Source: Bacillota bacterium (GTDB lineage Bacteria > Bacillota > Clostridia > Christensenellales > SZUA-584). Taken from it: a stretch of DNA of 64,000 nucleotides. Every line of letters begins with the position of its first letter. The stretch's first letter is position 1. This document shows positions 60,482 to 64,000 of this stretch, one piece after another. Made by a program: the position numbers and the translations under genes. The stretch is taken from NCBI GenBank assembly GCA_023397655.1, contig JAEWTW010000017.1:186001-250000 (forward strand), written 5' to 3'. The notes beneath the pieces were generated by a model. It saw nothing but the letters and a program-made list of their open reading frames with translations. It was not told where the DNA came from and did no database searches.

Positions 60482-61543
60482 ATGGCAAAAGTTTTGATGA
60501 AAGGCAATGAGGCGATCGCGGAAGCGGCCATACAGGCTGGATGCCGTTATTTTTTTGGCTACCCGATAACGCCTCAGAACCAGATACCCGAATACATGGC
60601 TCGGCGCATGCCGGAGGTCGATGGTACGTTCCTACAGGCTGAATCCGAAGTCGCTGCGATCAACATGGTATACGGCGCGGCGGGCGCGGGTGCGCGCGTC
60701 ATGACATCCTCGTCTTCTCCGGGCATCAGCTTGAAGCAGGAAGGCATCAGCTATATCGCATGTGCAGAGCTGCCCTGCGTCATCGTCAACATCGTGCGCA
60801 GCGGGCCCGGACTCGGCGGCATACTCCCCTCTCAGGGCGACTATTTCCAGGCAGTCAAGGGCGGCGGTCACGGCGACTACCGCATCATCGTACTGGCTCC
60901 CAACTCGGTGCAGGAAGCGGCGGACTGTGTGATGGATGCATTTGATCTGGCAGATTTGTACCGTATCCCCGTCATGGTGATGGGCGACGGCATGATCGGC
61001 CAGATGATGGAGCCTGTTGAATTCAAAGAGCCAGCCAAGCGCGACCTGCCTCCCAAGACATGGGCGGCTACCGGTTACGACGGTTCCCGTCCGCGCGCCG
61101 TCATCAACTCGCTGTATATCGAAGCGGAAGAGATGAACGTCGTCAGCGCGCGGCTGCAAAGCGTATATGACAAAATAGCTGAGAACGAAACCCGTTTTGA
61201 TACATTTATGATGGACGATGCGGAGATCGGCATTGTGGCCTATGGCACCACCGCGCGCATCGTGCGCAACGCCATACTCAAGGCGCGCAATGAACTTGGC
61301 ATCAAGGCGGGGTTAATTCGTCCCATCACGCTATGGCCTTTCCCCTCACAGCCCATTGCGGACGCTGCGGAAAAGTGCAAGGCGTTCCTCGCGGTGGAGA
61401 TGAGCACCGGACAGATGGTGGAGGACGTACGGCTCGCCGTGAACGGCAAATGCCCGGTGGGCTTTGTGGGCACCACCGGCGGCATTATTCCCACGCCGAA
61501 CCAGATCGTCGAAAAGCTTAAAGCAATCAAGGAGGCGATGTAA
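60482..61543 (+). CDS. korA: 2-oxoacid:ferredoxin oxidoreductase, alpha subunit
   Basis: A 353-residue alpha subunit with the pyrimidine domain and the transketolase-like C-terminal domain. Segments are CRYFFGYPITPQNQIPEYMA, TSSSSPGISLKQEG and RPITLWPFP. The family converts 2-oxoglutarate or branched-chain oxoacids plus CoA to acyl-CoA, CO2 and reduced ferredoxin. The frame allows a GTG at 60473, but AAGGTGG places the start at the ATG at 60482. It ends 1 base before korB. Confidence 0.9.
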   Translation: MAKVLMKGNEAIAEAAIQAGCRYFFGYPITPQNQIPEYMARRMPEVDGTFLQAESEVAAINMVYGAAGAGARVMTSSSSPGISLKQEGISYIACAELPCVIVNIVRSGPGLGGILPSQGDYFQAVKGGGHGDYRIIVLAPNSVQEAADCVMDAFDLADLYRIPVMVMGDGMIGQMMEPVEFKEPAKRDLPPKTWAATGYDGSRPRAVINSLYIEAEEMNVVSARLQSVYDKIAENETRFDTFMMDDAEIGIVAYGTTARIVRNAILKARNELGIKAGLIRPITLWPFPSQPIADAAEKCKAFLAVEMSTGQMVEDVRLAVNGKCPVGFVGTTGGIIPTPNQIVEKLKAIKEAM

Positions 61544-61544
61544 C

Positions 61545-62282
61545 ATGGCCGTCGTATTCAAGAAAACTCCAGTGATACGGGACGTCCCGTTCCATTACTG
61601 CCCCGGCTGCACGCACGGCATCGTTCACCGTCTGGTTGCCGAATGCATCGAAGAGATGGGTCTGAAGGACCATGCTGTCGGCGTGGCCCCCGTGGGCTGC
61701 GCGGTGTTCGCTTACAAGTATTTTGATATCGATATGTATGAGGCAGCGCACGGACGCGCCCCGGCGGTGGCCACCGGCGCGAAGCGCGTGCATCCCGAAA
61801 ACCTCGTGTTCACTTATCAGGGCGACGGCGACCTTGCATCGATCGGCGCTGCGGAGATTGTGCACGCAGCCGCGAGAGGCGAAAAGATAACCACGATATT
61901 TGTCAACAATGCGATATACGGCATGACGGGCGGCCAGATGGCCCCTACCACGCTGGTGAGTCAGAAGACGACCACTTCTCCCTACGGGCGCAATTCGGAC
62001 CACTGCGGCTTCCCGGTGCGCGTGGCCGAAATGCTCTCCACATTGGAGGGCGCGGCTTATGTGGAGCGCGTGTCGCTGCACGACGTGCCCAACATCAACA
62101 AAGCAAAGAAAGCCATCCGCAAAGCGTTTGAAACGCAGATGGCGGGCAAGGGCTTTTCGCTCGTCGAGCTGTTGTCCACCTGCCCCACCAACTGGGGGCT
62201 CTCCCCCGTTGAGGCGCTGGAATGGCTTAAAACCAACATGATCCCCTATTATCCGCTGGGCGTATACAAGGAGGTCAAGTGA
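61545..62282 (+). CDS. korB: 2-oxoacid:ferredoxin oxidoreductase, beta (thiamine diphosphate) subunit
   Basis: A 245-residue TPP-binding subunit. It has the [4Fe-4S] and TPP motif YCPGCTHGIVHRL, and the metal motif GDGDLASIGAAEIVHAA. A longer upstream frame exists inside korA, but AAGGAGG near 61530 and family length favour the ATG at 61545. The exact oxoacid cannot be read from sequence; KorB and VorA are equally near. Confidence 0.9.
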   Translation: MAVVFKKTPVIRDVPFHYCPGCTHGIVHRLVAECIEEMGLKDHAVGVAPVGCAVFAYKYFDIDMYEAAHGRAPAVATGAKRVHPENLVFTYQGDGDLASIGAAEIVHAAARGEKITTIFVNNAIYGMTGGQMAPTTLVSQKTTTSPYGRNSDHCGFPVRVAEMLSTLEGAAYVERVSLHDVPNINKAKKAIRKAFETQMAGKGFSLVELLSTCPTNWGLSPVEALEWLKTNMIPYYPLGVYKEVK

Positions 62283-62283
62283 T

Positions 62284-62817
62284 ATGACAAGCGAAATTAT
62301 TTGCGCGGGCTTTGGCGGCCAGGGTGTGCTGCTGATGGGACAGATCGTGGCCTATGCGGGCATGGTGGAAGACAAGAACGTATCGTGGATGCCGTCTTAC
62401 GGCCCTGAGATGCGCGGCGGCACCGCCAATTGCTGCGTGATCGTGTCGGATGAGCCGGTGGGTTCCCCCGTCGTTACCGAGGCGGATGCCGTCATCGTGA
62501 TGAACAAACCTTCGCTGGACAAATACGAATCTTTCTTGAAGCCGGGCGGCCGCCTGTTCATCAACTCGTCGCTGATCGATAAGAAAGCCACGCGGGACGA
62601 TGTGACGGTCCATTACGTTCCCGTCAACGATATCGCCGCGGAGCTGGGCAACCCCCGCGTCGCCAACATCGTAATGCTGGGCGCGTATATCGCCTCCTCC
62701 GGCGCTGTCAACAAGGAGAGCGTGATCAAGGCTGTGGAATACGTACTGGGCAAGGGCAAGGCGCACCTCATTCCCATCAACGAAAAAGCCTTCGATGAAG
62801 GCGCAAAGCACGTTTAA
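62284..62817 (+). CDS. korC: 2-oxoacid:ferredoxin oxidoreductase, gamma subunit
   Basis: A 177-residue gamma subunit. Its opening is IICAGFGGQGVLLMGQI, followed by SWMPSYGPEMRGGTANCCVIVSD in two parts of the domain. It completes the four-subunit enzyme. The start is 1 base after the beta-subunit stop, with AAGGAGG. A terminator follows. Confidence 0.92.
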   Translation: MTSEIICAGFGGQGVLLMGQIVAYAGMVEDKNVSWMPSYGPEMRGGTANCCVIVSDEPVGSPVVTEADAVIVMNKPSLDKYESFLKPGGRLFINSSLIDKKATRDDVTVHYVPVNDIAAELGNPRVANIVMLGAYIASSGAVNKESVIKAVEYVLGKGKAHLIPINEKAFDEGAKHV

Positions 62818-62825
62818 AGCAAGTT

Positions 62826-62853
62826 AAAAGGCTTCACATCGAAGCCTTTTTTA
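62826..62853. terminator. Bidirectional terminator after the kor operon
   Basis: Stem AAAAGGCTTC/GAAGCCTTTT with loop ACATC, giving T runs both ways. It serves korC on the right and the DUF2087 gene from the other side. Confidence 0.85.
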
Positions 62854-62861
62854 TTTTGCAC

Positions 62862-63125
62862 CTATTCTTTTTCCTTCCAGTACCTTGCCCCGTTGCTGGT
62901 GCGGCATATCAAACCGCTATCAACCATTTCGCGGCGTAAAATGAAGTAATCTCCAAACGTGTGCCATTCGTCGATGATGCCGTTTACTTCTTTTTCTGTG
63001 TAATTCTTGCCCGATTCAAATTTCTCTGACAAGTAAGCCAATACGGCATATCTTTTCGCCTTCTTTGCGGGAAGCTGTTCTATCTTTCCTTCTTCGTCGA
63101 GGAACCTTTTTATTGTGATGTCCAT
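62862..63125 (-). CDS. DUF2087 protein
   Basis: An 87-residue domain of the DUF2087 family. Markers are LDEEGKIEQLPAKKAKR, FESGKNYTEKEVNGIIDEW and the end LICRTSNGARYW. This is a winged-helix-like domain often fused to regulators, here alone. Function unknown. Its AT-rich upstream region carries AAGGAG just before the ATG. Confidence 0.85.
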   Translation of the reverse strand: MDITIKRFLDEEGKIEQLPAKKAKRYAVLAYLSEKFESGKNYTEKEVNGIIDEWHTFGDYFILRREMVDSGLICRTSNGARYWKEKE

Positions 63126-63319
63126 GACATATCTCCTTACAAAAATGTCTCTATCGAATTACTCATTTAGTAATTTACTAATTAGCATTATAGATCGTTT
63201 TTCTGATAAAGGCAACATAATTTAAAAACAATAAGGAGACACTTTAAAATATTCTCATAAAGGATTATACTGTTATTCAATAATTAATTGACGATTTATG
63301 ATACAGGAGGCGGTTTGAC

Positions 63320-63670
63320 GTGCGTGCCTTTTTATATGCCTTCAGGGGCATCGGCAAAGCGGTGAAATCAGGGCGGAACTTTCGCATTATGCTGGTGTGT
63401 TTCGTGCTCGTTGTCGCCGCAGGCTTCATTTTCGGCATTAGCGGATGGGAATGGATCGCTGTGCTGCTCAGTTCCGGCAGCGTGCTGGCGCTTGAGATGA
63501 TCAACACAGCCCTCGAAAGCCTGACCGATCTTGCAACAGCTAAGCATCACCCTCTCGCGGAGAAGGCCAAGGATATTGCCGCCGGCGCGGTTCTGGTACT
63601 TTCTCTTGCCGCGCTCGCCGTCGGCCTGATCATATTCCTGCCATATGCATTCCGGCTCTTCACCACATAG
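63320..63670 (+). CDS. dgkA: Diacylglycerol kinase family protein (undecaprenol kinase-like)
   Basis: A 116-residue three-helix membrane kinase. The conserved site is EMINTALESLTDL; the last helix region is KDIAAGAVLVLSLAALAVGLIIFL. In Gram-positive bacteria this family mostly phosphorylates undecaprenol, feeding lipid carrier recycling. The GTG at 63320 has AGGAGG 9 bases upstream. The next gene starts 10 bases downstream. Confidence 0.9.
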   Translation: MRAFLYAFRGIGKAVKSGRNFRIMLVCFVLVVAAGFIFGISGWEWIAVLLSSGSVLALEMINTALESLTDLATAKHHPLAEKAKDIAAGAVLVLSLAALAVGLIIFLPYAFRLFTT

Positions 63671-63679
63671 GGAGGCCTC

Positions 63680-64000
63680 ATGAGACGATCGCTCAATGTT
63701 GTCGTCACGGCGCTTATGCTGCTGCAGGGAGTGCTGTGGCTGGCTTTCGGAGCTTATCAGCTGGTCACCGCCGGCAGCCAAATGCCTTTGATCAGCGTTT
63801 TGATGCTGGGTAACGGAGCGTTATTCACGTTTTTCGGCCTGTTTCACAAAAAAGAAAAGCGATGGATCGCCATCGCTGCGCTTCTTTTCCTTACCGCCAA
63901 TCTGATACTCACAGTGACGGACCAGATGGGGCTGTATGATTATCTGGTACTGGCACTTGATGTTCTGTCGATAGCCGGAGTCCTGTCGCTCTATATCATC
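63680..64000 (+). CDS. Membrane protein of unknown function (C-terminus outside the window)
   Basis: An open frame from the ATG at 63680, with AGGGAGG before it, to the window edge: 107 codons seen. It is strongly hydrophobic with about four helices, for example LNVVVTALMLLQGVLWLAFGA and LFLTANLILTVTD in separate parts. I do not recognise a family. It is probably co-transcribed with the DgkA-family gene. Confidence 0.7.
   Translation, partial: MRRSLNVVVTALMLLQGVLWLAFGAYQLVTAGSQMPLISVLMLGNGALFTFFGLFHKKEKRWIAIAALLFLTANLILTVTDQMGLYDYLVLALDVLSIAGVLSLYII

Overview
The window reads as about 64 kb of chromosome from an anaerobic, spore-forming Clostridia-type Firmicute with moderate-to-high GC. The signs are yabP, yabQ, a divIC/ftsB-type gene and spoVB; a secA-prfB pair; a DnaE replicase; a TRAP (mtrB) gene; clostridial-type small genes (DUF503, DUF2087, DUF2975); a four-subunit 2-oxoacid:ferredoxin oxidoreductase; and an EFR1-type flavodoxin/ferredoxin. 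No rRNA, tRNA, CRISPR array, insertion sequence or prophage was seen. Most genes are ordinary and tightly packed, with strong Shine-Dalgarno sites and some GTG/TTG starts. Start codons were moved inward where a Shine-Dalgarno site decides.

Layout. 1-8 kb: end of an SDR gene, a HAD phosphatase, then a leftward cluster dnaE-recQ-mtrB-small protein-thioesterase. 8-12.2 kb: an ABC permease/ATPase pair without a binding protein, a metallophosphoesterase, cold-shock protein, SIS-domain protein and ferritin. 12.3-26.2 kb: one 4,647-codon gene for a giant surface protein built of about 36 cadherin-like (tandem-95/VCBS-type) domains. It has a signal peptide, a C-terminal membrane anchor and a 94-residue basic tail. 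26.3-28.4 kb: an extended SDR protein and a creatininase-family protein.

28.4-34.3 kb: a polyprenyl diphosphate synthase, a type II NADH dehydrogenase fused to a membrane domain and, divergently, a two-repeat PplA-like lipoprotein and an ApbE-type FMN transferase lipoprotein. This set matches the core of the flavin-based extracellular electron transfer locus described in Listeria and other Gram-positives, and is the most coherent special system here. The proposed path is NADH to NDH-2, to a membrane quinone whose tail comes from the prenyl synthase, to a flavinylated lipoprotein outside the cell. EetA, EetB, FmnA and the DmkA prenyltransferase are not in the window.

34.3-45.7 kb: a DUF2975/XRE/acidic-peptide operon with its own palindromic operator, rmuC, a Cys/Gly-rich peptide gene, a leftward thrC-DUF503-trpS-gph cluster, a P-loop protein, and gpmI, tpiA, pgk (glycolysis), then trmL and a MoaD-like gene. 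45.9-55.1 kb: a methyltransferase, spoVB-mazG-HU, an acyltransferase with a zinc ribbon, a GPH-type transporter, ppx, and divIC-yabQ-yabP with a sigma-E-like promoter. 55.3-64 kb: an EFR1 protein, prfB without the usual frameshift, secA, the korDABC-type operon, a DUF2087 protein, a DgkA-family kinase and the start of a membrane protein.
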